A stretch of DNA of 64,000 nt. Source: Scytonematopsis contorta HA4267-MV1. GTDB lineage: Bacteria > Cyanobacteriota > Cyanobacteriia > Cyanobacteriales > Nostocaceae. The notes below the pieces were generated by a model. It saw only the letters and a list, made by a program, of their open reading frames with translations. It had not been told where the DNA came from and did no database searches. Positions 53,965-64,000 of the stretch are shown here, piece by piece; the stretch's first letter is position 1, and the number at the start of each line of letters is the position of its first letter. The stretch spans positions 20,445-84,444 of the forward strand of contig JAHHIC010000035.1 in assembly GCA_019359035.1 (NCBI GenBank), read 5' to 3'. The translations under genes were made by a program, and so were the position numbers.

Positions 53965-54234
53965 ATGGAGCCAAACCGCCGACGTTGCATTAGTTGCCGC
54001 AAAGTAAGTCCAAAACAAGACTTTTGGCGAGTTGTCCGCGTCTTTTCTACAGGACAGGTACAATTAGATAAGGGCATGGGGCGTTCCGCCTACATTTGTC
54101 CTTGTCAGAGTTGTCTCGTTACGGCTCAGAAAAAAAATCGATTAGGGAAAGCGCTACGTGCTTCAGTGCCAGAAACACTGTATAAAACATTGTCGCAAAG
54201 ACTAGCCCAGGGTAGTCCACCCTCATTCGATTGA
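53965..54234 (+). CDS. ylxR: YlxR family RNA-binding protein
   Basis: The protein has 89 residues. The start MEPNRRRCISCRKVSPKQDF, then the conserved GRSAYICPCQSCLVTAQKKNRLGKALR give the two Cys-x-x-Cys type pairs of the YlxR (DUF448) fold. In other bacteria it binds RNA or RNase P. Its place between nusA and infB is conserved. Confidence 0.92.
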   Translation: MEPNRRRCISCRKVSPKQDFWRVVRVFSTGQVQLDKGMGRSAYICPCQSCLVTAQKKNRLGKALRASVPETLYKTLSQRLAQGSPPSFD

Positions 54235-54736
54235 TACGACACAATTTGTGCGCTAACCGCATTAACGAGTTGTGAATTAGAACAGATACTAGTACAAAAA
54301 GCCAAAGGTTAAAAATTAAAAGTTAAAAGTAAAATTTTTACTTTTGCACAGTGTTAGTCCTGTCAACACAGTCTCGATTATTGAATCGGTTAATGCCAAA
54401 ATAGTAAAAGGGTTGAGTTGCTTTATAGTTCTTCTAGTTTAGAAGCACAAGGCAGTAATCCCGAAAAATTGTTACCACAATAGTGTTGTGCAAGACTCAG
54501 ATTCAGCAAAACAAAAAACAAGTACAAAATCAAACACTGGTAGCGCCCACGCGCAGAAGAGCGTCAATCATCAATTTTTCTGGTGGGGATGCCTTTCTTA
54601 AACCGAAACATCTCTCTTTCCTAGTTGGAGGTATCGCCAAAATCATTACGGTGACCAAAACACAGTAATCAAGGGATGGAGATGTCGCAAAGTGGGCAAC
54701 CATCCGTTAAAACTGTAAATTATAGGGGAAGAGTGG
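54235..54736. other. Long intergenic region ahead of infB
   Basis: 502 bases without a credible gene; the open frame at 54483-54668 lacks coding character and partly overlaps a CGCCCACGCGCAGAAGAGCG repeat-like segment. A run of TTAAAAGTTAAAAGT repeats lies at 54308-54340. It may hold a separate promoter for infB. Confidence 0.45.
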
Positions 54737-57700
54737 ATGAACAACGGCAAAGTCAGAATCTACGAATTGTCAAAGGAATTGAATTTGGATAATAAAGAGC
54801 TATTAGCAATTTGCGACCAGCTCAATATAGCGGTTAAAAGCCATAGCAGTACGATTACCGAACCCGAGGCTGAGCTTATTCGGACTGAGGCGGAAAAACT
54901 CCCCCCATCCCATGCCAACTCTAAACGGGATCATCTGACGAACGGCCATAAACCAAATTCATCGCACAATGGCTCCCAAAACCGCCCTGTTGCACAGCAA
55001 AAAAAACAAGAAATTTTGGAAATTCGCAAGCCTAAAATATTGAAAACTGCTAATTCTAACTCGTCAGAGGCACCAGTTGCTAATAACGTTGCTGCTTCTG
55101 TGTCTACTACTTCTACAGAACGGACTATCGCTGCACCAGCCTCACCTATGAAGCCGACGGCACCTATTCGACCCGCATCCCGCAATCAGCCTGAAAACCA
55201 GAAGGAAGAAATTGGCACACCCGCTCCCGAAACCGTGGAGAATCCTGCCAATAAGAATCCACAGACAGATAAGCCTAGTTCCACCAAGTCAGAAAGGTCT
55301 GCTCCTGGTAATTCCCCGTCCAAAAGACCGGAAAGACAGCCAAAACCAACTCTGTCTGCACCTCCTGCTCGTCCGGCAGCAGAAGCCCCAGCCACTCCTG
55401 GTGCTCCACCTGCGTCGCCACAACCATCGCAGGTGATTAAACCTGTTCTGAAAAAAGAACGGGATCAGCAAAATGTTCAGCCAGAACGCGCTGAGCAAAG
55501 AAGTGAACCTGGTCAGCAAACTGGACAACCCAGAGAGCAGCAAGGTAGACCGAAGCCAAAACAGCAGTCGCCTAATTCTGGAGCACCAGGCAATCAAACC
55601 CCTGTGCCTAACAAAGTTTCACGTCCATCCCCAGTCGGAAAGGGTGAACAAAAAGGTAACAGAAGCCCCGTTTCAGCTTCCGAGGGAGGTCCAAGACCTA
55701 GCAGACCCGTGCGCTCCTCGGCACAACCTCCCATGGCCGCACCTGTTGCTGTCCCACCAAGACTAATAGCTCCAAAACCACCAGCTGAAGCTACTGCTAG
55801 TGGTGATGATGACACTGATATCCCAGTTGCAGACGACCTTTTACTTAAGCCTAAGCGTCCAATTCTGCCTCAAAAAGGTAAGGGTGGCAAAAAGTGGCAA
55901 GAAGAAGAAATTATTGACGAAGTAAAAGCCAATAAGGCTGCCGTCAAGAACAAGCGTCTGAAGCCGATGGTATCATCAGACGACGATTTTGAAGATGATA
56001 TTCTTGATGATGACGAAGACTCTGCTGATTCTCAAGCATTTGCTATTAGTAGTGCGATCGCCCGTCCGCCGAAAGCAAAAACATCTTCAAAACCTTCACA
56101 GCCGCAAGCAGCACCAGCAGCTCCTACAAGAGGTAAAAAACCAACATCCAGAGGAGAACAGCAGCAGCGACAACAACAAAAAACTCAAGTTGTCCAACGC
56201 GAGCGTCCAGAGAAATTACTAATTACAGGGTCAATGACTGTGCAAGAGTTGGCAGACGCTTTGGTTGTTGCCGACACGGAAATTGTGAAAATCCTGTTTA
56301 TGAAGGGCATGGTAGTAAGTATCACCCAAAATCTGGATATCCCCACCTTGACCTTAGTCGCGAATGAGTTAGAAGTACAAGTCGAAACTCAAGAACCGGA
56401 AGCAGAAGCTCGTAAAATTATCGAAATGTTAGACCTGGAAGACATGGATAACCTCCAGCGTCGTCCTCCTGTGGTCACCATTATGGGTCACGTAGACCAC
56501 GGTAAAACTACTCTTCTCGACTCTATCCGCAAAACTAAAGTGGCAGCCGGAGAAGCAGGTGGTATTACTCAACACATCGGTGCGTACCATGTGGATATAG
56601 AACACGAAGGGAAACCCCAACAAATTGTGTTCTTAGATACACCTGGTCACGAAGCATTTACAGCTATGCGGGCACGTGGAGCGCGGGTAACAGACATTGC
56701 CATATTAGTTGTGGCAGCGGACGACGGCGTACGTCCCCAGACAATTGAAGCTGTTAGCCACGCACAAGCAGCGGGTGTACCAATTATCGTCGCGATTAAC
56801 AAAATTGACAAAGAAGGCGCACAGCCAGACCGGGTGAAACAAGAGTTAACCCAGTATGGTCTAACCGCTGAAGAGTGGGGTGGTGAAACCATTATGGTAC
56901 CAGTGAGTGCCATCAAGGGTGAAAATTTAGACACCTTACTAGAAATGATTTTGTTGGTAGCGGAAGTTGGAGAACTATCTGCAAATCCAGGACGTGCTGC
57001 GAAGGGTACGGTAATTGAAGCCCACCTTGATAAAGCAAAAGGACCTGTTGCCACATTGTTGGTACAAAATGGTACTTTACACGTAGGTGATTTGTTAGTT
57101 GCTGGCTCAGCATTCGGTAAAGTTCGCGCAATGGTGAACGACCGAGGAGTAAGAGTAGATATAGCAAGCCCATCCTTTGCAGTTGAGGTGTTAGGTTTAG
57201 GTGACGTACCAGCAGCAGGTGATGAATTTGATGTATTCTACGTAGAAAAAGAAGCTCGTGCAATCGCCAGCGCTCGTGCAGAAAAATTACGTCAATCCCG
57301 CTTGATGCAGGGACGAGTAACCCTAACCAGTATTTCGGCACAAGCTCAAGAAGGCGAGTTGAAGGAACTCAACTTGATTTTGAAAGGCGACGTACAAGGT
57401 TCAGTGGAAGCTATTGTGGGAGCACTCAAACAAATCCCGCAAAACGAAGTACAAATCCGACTTTTATTGTCCGCAGCGGGAGAAGTGACCCAAACCGACA
57501 TCGACCTTGCAGCAGCGAGTGGTGCGGTAATCCTTGGTTTCAATACGACCTACGCGAGTGGTGCAAGACAAGCAGCAGATGAAGCGGGTGTAGATGTACG
57601 CGAGTACAACATTATTTACAAACTCTTAGAAGATATTCAAGGAGCTTTGGAAGGTATGTTGGAACCAGAGTTGGTAGAAGAAGCACTCGGTCAAGCCGAA

Positions 57701-57985
57701 GTACGTGCAGTCTTCCCAGTCGGTCGTGGTGCGGTTGCTGGTTGTTACATACAAAATGGCAAACTGATTCGCAACTGCAAACTGCGGGTACATCGAAATG
57801 GCAAGTTGATTTACGAAGGCGTGCTTGACTCGTTACGACGTGTTAGAGAAGACGTGAGAGAAATCAACACTGGATTTGAATGCGGTATTGGCGTAGATAA
57901 ATTTAATGACTGGATTGAAGGTGACATAATCGAAGCCTATCAATTGGTTACTAAACGCCGTACCTTGTCATCTACTGCGAGGTAA
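54737..57985 (+). CDS. infB: Translation initiation factor IF-2
   Basis: The protein has 1082 residues, within the cyanobacterial size range. It delivers initiator tRNA to the 30S subunit. The N-terminal helical domain ([17 protein letters not shown]) is followed by a long Pro/Gln/Ala-rich disordered region (about 60-470). The second N-domain is near 495, and the GTPase domain has [13 protein letters not shown] near 582, DTPGHEAF near 635 and NKID near 692. Domains II-IV follow. Intact. A HIP1 octamer lies at 56054-56061. GGGGAAGAG precedes the start. Confidence 0.97.
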   Translation: MNNGKVRIYELSKELNLDNKELLAICDQLNIAVKSHSSTITEPEAELIRTEAEKLPPSHANSKRDHLTNGHKPNSSHNGSQNRPVAQQKKQEILEIRKPKILKTANSNSSEAPVANNVAASVSTTSTERTIAAPASPMKPTAPIRPASRNQPENQKEEIGTPAPETVENPANKNPQTDKPSSTKSERSAPGNSPSKRPERQPKPTLSAPPARPAAEAPATPGAPPASPQPSQVIKPVLKKERDQQNVQPERAEQRSEPGQQTGQPREQQGRPKPKQQSPNSGAPGNQTPVPNKVSRPSPVGKGEQKGNRSPVSASEGGPRPSRPVRSSAQPPMAAPVAVPPRLIAPKPPAEATASGDDDTDIPVADDLLLKPKRPILPQKGKGGKKWQEEEIIDEVKANKAAVKNKRLKPMVSSDDDFEDDILDDDEDSADSQAFAISSAIARPPKAKTSSKPSQPQAAPAAPTRGKKPTSRGEQQQRQQQKTQVVQRERPEKLLITGSMTVQELADALVVADTEIVKILFMKGMVVSITQNLDIPTLTLVANELEVQVETQEPEAEARKIIEMLDLEDMDNLQRRPPVVTIMGHVDHGKTTLLDSIRKTKVAAGEAGGITQHIGAYHVDIEHEGKPQQIVFLDTPGHEAFTAMRARGARVTDIAILVVAADDGVRPQTIEAVSHAQAAGVPIIVAINKIDKEGAQPDRVKQELTQYGLTAEEWGGETIMVPVSAIKGENLDTLLEMILLVAEVGELSANPGRAAKGTVIEAHLDKAKGPVATLLVQNGTLHVGDLLVAGSAFGKVRAMVNDRGVRVDIASPSFAVEVLGLGDVPAAGDEFDVFYVEKEARAIASARAEKLRQSRLMQGRVTLTSISAQAQEGELKELNLILKGDVQGSVEAIVGALKQIPQNEVQIRLLLSAAGEVTQTDIDLAAASGAVILGFNTTYASGARQAADEAGVDVREYNIIYKLLEDIQGALEGMLEPELVEEALGQAEVRAVFPVGRGAVAGCYIQNGKLIRNCKLRVHRNGKLIYEGVLDSLRRVREDVREINTGFECGIGVDKFNDWIEGDIIEAYQLVTKRRTLSSTAR

Positions 57986-58093
57986 CTAAAAGTGGAAAAA
58001 TGGGAGAGGGGAAGTCCGTGCGTTAAGCAACCGCTTAACTTCTTTTCTCTCTCTTTCTAATTACCATTTTTCCTTAGAGGTATTTTAAATACT

Positions 58094-58708
58094 ATGTCCT
58101 CATTGCTTAGGGAGCCAATACTGTGGGTACATCTTTCTGGACTGGTGACTCTACCATTTTTTTTAGGGCTTTGCCTATTTTTTCTTGCTGTAGGTGAGCC
58201 TCTATTTCCAGAACTTTTAGAAATAAGTATAATTGTTGCAATTGGCACATTACCACTACTGTGGATGCAGTTGCGACGGCCTTTTTATATCTTTGCGATT
58301 TTAGGCTTGGCAGTAAAACCAGAAGAATTGACCGAAAAGCAGCGAAAAATTCTTTGCCTCATTATAAATACAAAGTTTAATCGTTTTTTAGCATTGCTGT
58401 CAGCGGTTATATTAATAGCAGTACTGTGGAATCTTTATTATTTTTCTCCGAAAGTTGCAAGTTTTGTCGCTTTCATACCCCAATGGCGAGTTTTAGGGTT
58501 ATTAGCTTCAGGCTTAGCTTTTTTGGCTAGTAATCTATTTTTGCAAATTCCCGTAAGTGTAGCGCGGGCTTTTGTGACAAAAGACACAGAATTTGACACC
58601 CTAGAGCCATTACCCTTAGAAAGGATAAAGAAAGATTTCACTATTTTAGGGGTGCGGGTTAACAAAATCTTGCCCCAGTGGTCTGTTGAGGTTCAAACAG
58701 AGGACTGA
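58094..58708 (+). CDS. Low-complexity-tail membrane protein
   Basis: The protein has 204 residues with about five hydrophobic segments (13-36, 42-60, 72-82, 97-115, 132-152). This family is annotated as low-complexity tail membrane protein and regularly follows infB in cyanobacteria. No function is known. It begins 108 bases after infB, in the same direction, and may be the last gene of the cluster. Confidence 0.7.
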   Translation: MSSLLREPILWVHLSGLVTLPFFLGLCLFFLAVGEPLFPELLEISIIVAIGTLPLLWMQLRRPFYIFAILGLAVKPEELTEKQRKILCLIINTKFNRFLALLSAVILIAVLWNLYYFSPKVASFVAFIPQWRVLGLLASGLAFLASNLFLQIPVSVARAFVTKDTEFDTLEPLPLERIKKDFTILGVRVNKILPQWSVEVQTED

Positions 58709-58719
58709 GGAATCGTACT

Positions 58720-58923
58720 ATGAATTTAATACCAACTTCGAGCGATTATTGGACAGCGGACACAGAAATTTGGCACAACTTAAAATTAACTATTGCTGGT
58801 AGTACAGGCTTTCAGCGGTGGCTACTAGAGGAAAAGCAAACCGATGGTCGATTAAAAGACCTAAGCTTGGAACAGCAGGTGCAATGTTATTTGCGAGAAA
58901 CATTAGAGACTTTAGCTTATTAA
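58720..58923 (+). CDS. Small conserved cyanobacterial protein, function unknown
   Basis: The protein has 67 residues. It is compact and soluble with aromatic and acidic residues (SSDYWTADTEIWHNLK, GFQRWLLEEK, QVQCYLRETLETLAY). It begins 11 bases after the membrane-protein gene, so they are co-transcribed. Coding is supported by composition and by its place directly before a strong terminator. Confidence 0.65.
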   Translation: MNLIPTSSDYWTADTEIWHNLKLTIAGSTGFQRWLLEEKQTDGRLKDLSLEQQVQCYLRETLETLAY

Positions 58924-58948
58924 TTAGCGAGTGACAAGCAAACCCCAC

Positions 58949-58995
58949 CCCTAACCCCCTCCCTACAAGCAGAGAGGGGGTTGGGGTATTTTTTT
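58949..58995 (+). terminator. Rho-independent terminator after the infB-cluster genes
   Basis: Stem 58949-58961 with 58974-58986 (CCCCTAACCCCCTC-type arm and its inverse, one G-U pair), then a T-run at 58989-58995. Confidence 0.75.
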
Positions 58996-59303
58996 AATTT
59001 TTGTAAAGAGATTTAATGCTTTGATTAAAAATTTAATAAAGAAATTGTTATATAACCTAAGTGCGAATGTGCGATTCTTCCGGTATAGTTTGGCATAGGT
59101 TTTTAAAGCTACCTCTACCAGTTTGTATTTGTTATAGTCAGTACCAGGCTGGCTAACGCAAATAGAAAATCATCATATTTTTACCCAAACCCTTAAAAAA
59201 AATTAGAGGGTGTGGGGGTTGAAATTTAACCGGATGTGGTAATGGGAGTAATGAAAACCTAGTAAAACATACCTAAATAACCACATCACAGACGCGCAAT
59301 AAG
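58996..59303. other. Intergenic region upstream of the SLH protein gene
   Basis: About 308 AT-rich bases. No gene seen. GGGTGTGGGGGTTG near 59208 is the only GC-rich patch. It presumably contains the promoter and a long 5' leader of the downstream gene. Confidence 0.4.
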
Positions 59304-61022
59304 ATGAAACGTCAGGGTTTACACGTTCCCAAATTAAAAAAATCTCGCTTGAGTACCAAAAAAAGCTTTCTCTCTAGTATAACTCCAGCCGGACTAGCGG
59401 CTGTGTTGCTTTTTGGTAGCGGTTCAGCACTTTTGCCAGCAGTAGTGAATGCGGGAGCTAGACAAAATCTGGTAGCTCAACAAACTCAACAGATAGCTCA
59501 AAATAATCCAGTAACAGCAAATATTATTTTCGTTAACCCTCAAACAGGTGCGGACTCTGCTGGTGCTGGAAGTGAAGCAACGCCATTTAAAACGATTTCT
59601 TATGCAATTGGGCAAGCTAAAGCAGGCACAACTATTCAGTTAGCAGTCGGCAACTACAGCCAAGAGACAGGAGAGACCTTTCCCCTTCTTATCAGACAAG
59701 GGGTAACACTGCGAGGAGATGATGCGAACCGAGGTCAGGGAGTAATAATTGTTGGTAGTGGTAAATACACTAGCCCGACTTTCGCTTCTCAGAACATCAC
59801 AATTCGTGCAGAGAACCAAAGCACTATTACTGGTCTTACCGTCACAAACCCAGAAAGTCGCGGTACTGCTCTTTGGGTAGAATCAACAAATCCAGTGATA
59901 GCAAGTAACACCTTTGTGGGTAGTAAGCGAGATGGCGTTTTCGTTACTGGTAACGGTAACCCGATAATTGAAAACAACATATTTACTCAGAACGAAGGTA
60001 ACGGTATAGCCGTTGTACGTTCAGCTAAAGGAGAAATTAAAAAAAACTTGTTTCAGTCAACAGGTTTCGGTATTGCTGTTGGTGACCAATCATCACCACT
60101 AATCAGCGAAAATCAAATTATTCAAAATAATGGTGGGATTGTCGTCAACGGTAAAGCTACACCAGTACTGCGAGGAAATACTATTCAAGAAAACCGCGAC
60201 AACGGTGTAGTAGTAACTCAAGATGCACAGCCAGATTTAGGTACTCAAGAAAACCCCGGTAAAAACTTTATCCGCAATAACGGAAGCAAAGAACCGAAAA
60301 GATTCTTTGATGTACTAAACGCTACTCGTACAAACACTATCATTGCTGTTGGTAATGATATTGACGAGAAACGGATTTCCGGAAAGGTAGAATTTGTTGC
60401 TGCAGTTGTAGAACCACCACCAGGTGGGGGTACTCCAACCACCTTTAAAGATGTACCCGCTAATTTTTGGGCAAAACCTTACATCGATGCTCTTGCAGCA
60501 AGAGGTGCAATCACAGGCTTCCCCGATAGCACCTTTAAGCCAAATGACCCGGTAACACGTGCCCAATTTGCCGTAATTGTCAACAAAGCATTAGCACCAG
60601 CAGCCAAACGTGAAGGCAAAAACTTCCGGGATGTCAAGACAGACTTCTGGGGATTTGCAGCCATTCAAGCCGCAGTAAGGGGTGGTTACCTCTCTGGTTA
60701 CGAAGACGGAAGCTTTAGACCACAACAACAAATCCCGCGAGTACAAGCGTTAGTAGCTTTAGCCAGTGGTTTGGGCTTAAGTGCTGAGAATCAAAACATT
60801 ATTTCTTTCTATAGCGACGCAGCTCAAATTCCCCAATGGGGTGTAGGAGCGGTAGCAGCAGCGACTGCACGTGGGTTGGTTGTTAACTATCCTAACGTCA
60901 AGCAACTTAATCCTAGTCGTCAGGCAACCAGAGCAGAAGTTGCAGCTTTCGTTTACCAAGCACTCGCAAGTAACGGACAAGTCCCACCGATTAACTCTCC
61001 TTACTTAGTGCAGGTTAGATAG
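59304..61022 (+). CDS. DUF1565 parallel beta-helix protein with S-layer homology domains
   Basis: The protein has 572 residues. A signal peptide spans residues about 20-50 (FLSSITPAGLAAVLLFGSGS, then a small-residue cleavage region). Residues 72-360 are a right-handed parallel beta-helix (NPVIASNTFVGSKRDGVFV-type coils). Residues about 375-555 hold three SLH modules (FKDVPANFWAKPYIDALAARG, FRDVKTDFWGFAAIQAAVRG, FYSDAAQIPQWGVGAVAAAT). SLH domains anchor proteins to peptidoglycan-linked polymers or the outer envelope. The helix part may bind or cleave a polysaccharide. Confidence 0.88.
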   Translation: MKRQGLHVPKLKKSRLSTKKSFLSSITPAGLAAVLLFGSGSALLPAVVNAGARQNLVAQQTQQIAQNNPVTANIIFVNPQTGADSAGAGSEATPFKTISYAIGQAKAGTTIQLAVGNYSQETGETFPLLIRQGVTLRGDDANRGQGVIIVGSGKYTSPTFASQNITIRAENQSTITGLTVTNPESRGTALWVESTNPVIASNTFVGSKRDGVFVTGNGNPIIENNIFTQNEGNGIAVVRSAKGEIKKNLFQSTGFGIAVGDQSSPLISENQIIQNNGGIVVNGKATPVLRGNTIQENRDNGVVVTQDAQPDLGTQENPGKNFIRNNGSKEPKRFFDVLNATRTNTIIAVGNDIDEKRISGKVEFVAAVVEPPPGGGTPTTFKDVPANFWAKPYIDALAARGAITGFPDSTFKPNDPVTRAQFAVIVNKALAPAAKREGKNFRDVKTDFWGFAAIQAAVRGGYLSGYEDGSFRPQQQIPRVQALVALASGLGLSAENQNIISFYSDAAQIPQWGVGAVAAATARGLVVNYPNVKQLNPSRQATRAEVAAFVYQALASNGQVPPINSPYLVQVR

Positions 61023-61406
61023 GGAGTGGGGAGTGGGAGTGGGGAGTGGCTTTCCAAATTAAAAGTGCCAGACTGAAGATAATTCAATCTGGCAATTTAT
61101 TAAAATTAACTTTTTTTAAACAGGAGGTCTTTAAATAAAATTGACCTCTAGGTGTATATATGGTTTTTATGTTCAGGGTCTTTATATTGGCTGACCCCGT
61201 TTCAACTAAATCTAGTGTCGCAGAAATTTTTTATTTTTGAAATTTCGTAATCATTTTTTTATATTTAATCTCGATATATTTACTTGTTTGTCATTATATA
61301 AACTTTTATTAAACTAGAGATGCATTTACATAAATTTTAGGTTAAGTATCCTATTCGCAATTGCGAATTGCGAATTGCGAATTGCGAATTGCGAATTGCG
61401 AATTGT
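61023..61406. other. Intergenic region: terminator hairpin and heptamer arrays
   Basis: GGGAGTG heptamers fill 61021-61047. TGCCAGACTGAA (61067-61078) pairs with its near inverse ending 61095, a likely terminator of the SLH gene. TTGCGAA heptamers, about six, lie at 61358-61404. The AT-rich middle holds nothing recognisable. Confidence 0.65.
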
Positions 61407-61685
61407 TTACTCCCCCTTCCCCTGTTCTAACTTCCAAAGAAAAGTCATCAAAGCGACTACCCCTACTTGGATTGCCAAGTTAGGTAAACCCTGCTCAACA
61501 TTTCTGCCTGCGAGTAGTTGCAGGGCAAAAATAAATAAACCAATCAGTCCAGAGGCTCCACAAGCTAAATAAATAAATTTTCTTAGGGTACGGTAGGGAG
61601 CTTCGGCTTCCGCTTTGAGACGAGCTAGTTGTTGCGAATTAAATTTAGGCTTGGGATTAGGATTTTCTGGGTTTGGTTGTGTCAT
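61407..61685 (-). CDS. DUF3493 family protein
   Basis: The protein has 92 residues. The polar N-terminus (residues 1-30, many Asn/Pro/Lys) precedes two hydrophobic segments at about 38-55 and 65-82. The motif EAPYRTLRKFIYLACGASGLIG is typical of DUF3493, a family shared with plastids where relatives affect photosystem II accumulation. Membrane location is clear; the role here is inference. Confidence 0.75.
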   Translation of the reverse strand: MTQPNPENPNPKPKFNSQQLARLKAEAEAPYRTLRKFIYLACGASGLIGLFIFALQLLAGRNVEQGLPNLAIQVGVVALMTFLWKLEQGKGE

Positions 61686-61734
61686 AGAGATGTGCCATAA
61701 AATTTTATTAGTGCTATACTCTTAGACTGTACAT

Positions 61735-61806
61735 GCCGATGTGGCTCAGTGGTAGAGCACTCGATTCGTAATCGAGCGGTCGCGGGTTCAAATCCCGCCA
61801 TCGGCT
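61735..61806 (+). tRNA. trnT: tRNA-Thr (anticodon CGT)
   Basis: 72 bases. Acceptor GCCGATG pairs with CATCGGC, D-loop GGCTCAGTGGTAGAGC, anticodon stem CTCGA/TCGAG with loop TTCGTAA, T-arm GCGGGTTCAAATCCCGC. Discriminator T; CCA not encoded. Confidence 0.97.
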
Positions 61807-61842
61807 TAAGTTTCCACAATTTGGCTTTAAAGAATTGGTCTT

Positions 61843-62889
61843 TTAAAGATTTGGCAAGGTCAATTGCTTAAGAATAATGCGATTACGTCCCTCGGCTTTA
61901 GCTTGATAAAGGGCTTTATCCGCAGTATGAATTAAGGAAGAAGGCTGAGAATCAAAGGTTGGGATGGTAGTCGCGACCCCCAAACTGAGAGTGACGTACT
62001 GACTAACGTGTGATTCGGCATGAACGATTTGTAAATCCCTAACCCCAGCTTGCATTCCGGCTGCAATATGAACTGCACCAGCTGTGTTGGTGCGGGGCAT
62101 AACTACAGCAAATTCTTCACCTCCGTAACGCGCTACTAAATCATGAGTTTTTTCGGCTGTATTGCTCAATACCCCTGAGACTTTTTGTAAACAACTATCT
62201 CCTGCTGGGTGACCGTATTTGTCGTTGTAAAGCTTAAAAAAGTCAATATCGCACAAAATTAGCGATAGCATTGCTTTTTCTTGGGCTAAAGTCAACCACT
62301 GAGATTTGAGATATTGGTCAAAGCGACGACGATTTGCCACTCCTGTTAATCCATCTACGTTTGCTAATTGCTGCAAAGCTTGGTTTGCAGCTTCTAACTG
62401 TTTGTAAAGTTGGGCTTGTTGTAGTAACCGTCGCACCCGCTGACGCAAAACAGCCCAATGTATTGGTTTGGTAACGTAATCGCTAGCCCCAGACTCGAAA
62501 GCGCGGTCTACAGACTCTGGGTCATCCAATCCTGTAATCATTAATATAGGAGTGCGGTCCCACAACTTAGAAATTATAGTTGTCCCAAAGGACATAGAGT
62601 TGGTATCGAATGATGCTAGAGCCGAAGCCAAGTTATTCCTGGCAATTTGAATTAACTGTTTACAACAGGTAAAGCCATCCATTACTGGCATTATCGCGTC
62701 TAGCAAAATTAAATCCGGTTTGACGTTTTTATAGGCGTCTAGACATTGCTGTCCGTTTGTAACCTCCGTGACTCGATAGCCTTCACGTTCCATAGCTTCA
62801 CGCAACAATAGTCGCATGGTCTTGTCATCATCAACCACGAGAATCAGAGGAGGTTCACTAGAAATTGGAATTGGGCTTATGCCTGACAT
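61843..62889 (-). CDS. Response regulator with GGDEF diguanylate cyclase domain
   Basis: The protein has 348 residues. The receiver domain (LVVDDDKTMRLLLREAM; phospho-acceptor D in LILLDAIMPVMDG near residue 62; KPIHW) has an unusual insertion of about 25 residues between its third strand and fourth strand (IARNNLASALASFDTNSMSF). A helical linker leads to a GGDEF domain starting DGLTGVANRR near residue 182, with the active-site variant GGEEF near 255, which is functional in known enzymes. It makes cyclic di-GMP. It converges with the upstream tRNA gene. Confidence 0.9.
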   Translation of the reverse strand: MSGISPIPISSEPPLILVVDDDKTMRLLLREAMEREGYRVTEVTNGQQCLDAYKNVKPDLILLDAIMPVMDGFTCCKQLIQIARNNLASALASFDTNSMSFGTTIISKLWDRTPILMITGLDDPESVDRAFESGASDYVTKPIHWAVLRQRVRRLLQQAQLYKQLEAANQALQQLANVDGLTGVANRRRFDQYLKSQWLTLAQEKAMLSLILCDIDFFKLYNDKYGHPAGDSCLQKVSGVLSNTAEKTHDLVARYGGEEFAVVMPRTNTAGAVHIAAGMQAGVRDLQIVHAESHVSQYVTLSLGVATTIPTFDSQPSSLIHTADKALYQAKAEGRNRIILKQLTLPNL

Positions 62890-63673
62890 GAGTTGCGTTT
62901 CACGAACAAGAAAATCAACTGAGAATGTACTTTTTAGCTATATAATTTGGTGACATTACTGAGTAAATGTCAGTCCAATCATATTGGTAGCAAACTGTGA
63001 GACAATATAATAACCAATATTTGTTATTAAAGTGTTGGTCATTTATGACGATTTTTTTACTCCAAAGCTTACAAGCGCTTTTAAGAAATGCGTAAAAATT
63101 TGTCACAGGAAAGGGAGAAGGGTAAAGGGATTCAATTGTATATGAATGTTCATTCATCGCAAATTAGCTGCTGTTAGTCAGCAAATTAATAAAAAATATC
63201 AGGTGGAAGATAGGATTTTAAGAAAAATCTACCCACCTACATGGTACCCAAGGTGTAATGTATTTCCTTGCCCAGTAAAGGACATGACAGGAAAATTGAA
63301 TGTCACTATTTATAATTCCCACACATAAGCCTGAAATTGCTATCTCTCGGAAAACTTTTAGTGAATAAGGAAACTAAGGTCAATTTCAAATTTATGGTAT
63401 TAGATAATACATTAAAAAAATAGCTTTATTCGGTAAATTTTTGCCAATATTGACAAAAATAAGCCCTGTATAGGATTTAGACTTAAATCATACGATAAGA
63501 GTAATATCTATCACATCGGAATTTACTGAGGATGAATTTGATATTTTTAAGTTAGAGGAGCAAGCTTAGATGTTGAACTTATGGGAAAATATAAAATTGT
63601 TTGCTAAAAGATAATGCCAGTCTTGTAAAATGGATAATAAATAAAATTTCGTACTCATTAATAATATTAAGAT
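62890..63673. other. Long gene-poor intergenic region
   Basis: 784 AT-rich bases. Open frames at 62915-63157 and 63146-63328 show no coding character. A 14-base palindrome (TGAATGTTCATTCA) lies near 63143-63156. Bases 63474-63569 look like a decayed coding fragment. Confidence 0.45.
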
Positions 63674-63934
63674 ATGCCAGATAGATTAATGTATGAAGAA
63701 GACAATTATGTTGTCCTAGAAACAAATCAACCAGAACAAATTATCACAGCTTCGGAATTGTTTGAAAAGCTTAAAGGCGTTGTAGATAAACTACAAATAG
63801 ACGATTTATCGCCCGATTTGCGCGTATTTGATTCAACGGATGCGAGAGTCAAATATTTGATTGATACCAGTTGCGAGTTAGATGTGGGACCAGGAAATTA
63901 TTTGCAGTGGTATGCTGTGCGTCTGGAAAAATAA
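63674..63934 (+). CDS. Chlororespiratory reduction protein 7 (Crr7) family
   Basis: The protein has 86 residues. NYVVLETNQPEQIITASEL at residues 11-29 and LDVGPGNYLQWYAVRLEK at the end match the Crr7 family. In plants CRR7 is needed for accumulation of the chloroplast NDH complex; in cyanobacteria it is a small soluble protein of the same family. Complete; it stands alone. Confidence 0.85.
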   Translation: MPDRLMYEEDNYVVLETNQPEQIITASELFEKLKGVVDKLQIDDLSPDLRVFDSTDARVKYLIDTSCELDVGPGNYLQWYAVRLEK

Positions 63935-64000
63935 ATTTTACTGCGGATTTAAAGTTCGTTAAACCTAGTTGAATTAGTTATATATAATCGGGTTAGGGGT

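Noticed and set aside
54483..54668. 61-residue frame between ylxR and infB
   Set aside because: Overlaps repeat-like sequence and shows no conserved motif; read as intergenic.
62915..63157. 80-residue frame on the minus strand
   Set aside because: No ribosome-binding site, no domain and AT-driven composition; likely chance.
63146..63328. 60-residue frame on the plus strand
   Set aside because: No support beyond being open; starts inside a palindrome.

Overview
The window is chromosomal DNA of a filamentous, probably heterocyst-forming cyanobacterium (Nostocales; a Calothrix/Rivularia-like genome would fit). The evidence is the set of cyanobacteria-specific genes (rpaB, the cytochrome b6 cofactor-assembly factor ccbB, crr7, DUF1997, DUF4079, DUF3493, an SLH-domain beta-helix protein), the low GC content, and many intergenic heptamer arrays and dispersed hairpins of the kind common in this group. 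No phage or plasmid replication genes are visible.

Layout. 0-10 kb: end of a menH-like hydrolase, a lysozyme-like protein, an alpha/beta hydrolase, radA, rpaB, ccbB, DUF456, argB, a periplasmic-binding protein and a small exported protein. 10-11.3 kb: aroF (DAHP synthase) on the minus strand behind a 350-base leader. 11.6-18.8 kb: housekeeping and hypothetical genes (J-domain/pentapeptide protein, glutathione peroxidase, SDR epimerase, DUF177, DUF3445, DNA glycosylase). 18.8-36.4 kb: an accessory island. 36.4-50 kb: CbiG-C, cytochrome b561-like, ankyrin, DUF4079, DUF1997, SDR, a 1422-residue PA14/Calx-beta/sugar-dehydrogenase protein, a toxin-antitoxin pair and a Clp-fold proteinase. 50-59 kb: the rimP-nusA-ylxR-infB translation/transcription cluster. 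59-64 kb: SLH protein, DUF3493, tRNA-Thr(CGT), a response-regulator diguanylate cyclase and crr7.

Two regions stand out. First, the aroF leader holds two successive tiny reading frames, of 19 and 21 codons, packed with Phe/Tyr/Trp codons. Each is followed by mutually exclusive antiterminator and terminator hairpins and a U-tract. This is the textbook architecture of ribosome-mediated attenuation, here in tandem and apparently sensing all aromatic amino acids before the first enzyme of their pathway.

Second, the 18.8-36.4 kb island holds a six-gene minus-strand run: MoxR AAA ATPase, HExxH/vWA protein, then a duplicated pair of leucine-rich-repeat-variant (LRV) proteins. Divergent from it are a GrpE-like coiled-coil protein, an Hsp70 with an N-terminal NYN (PIN-like) nuclease domain, and a retron-type reverse transcriptase preceded by two tight hairpins resembling an msr. 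A fifth LRV protein closes the island on the opposite strand. Functional linkage within the island is inference from gene order. If real, it would be a chaperone/nuclease/reverse-transcriptase conflict (defence) system that I do not recognise as described.

Starts were moved downstream of the longest open frame where conservation and ribosome-binding sites support it. Functions are assigned from motifs by eye; no database search was possible.
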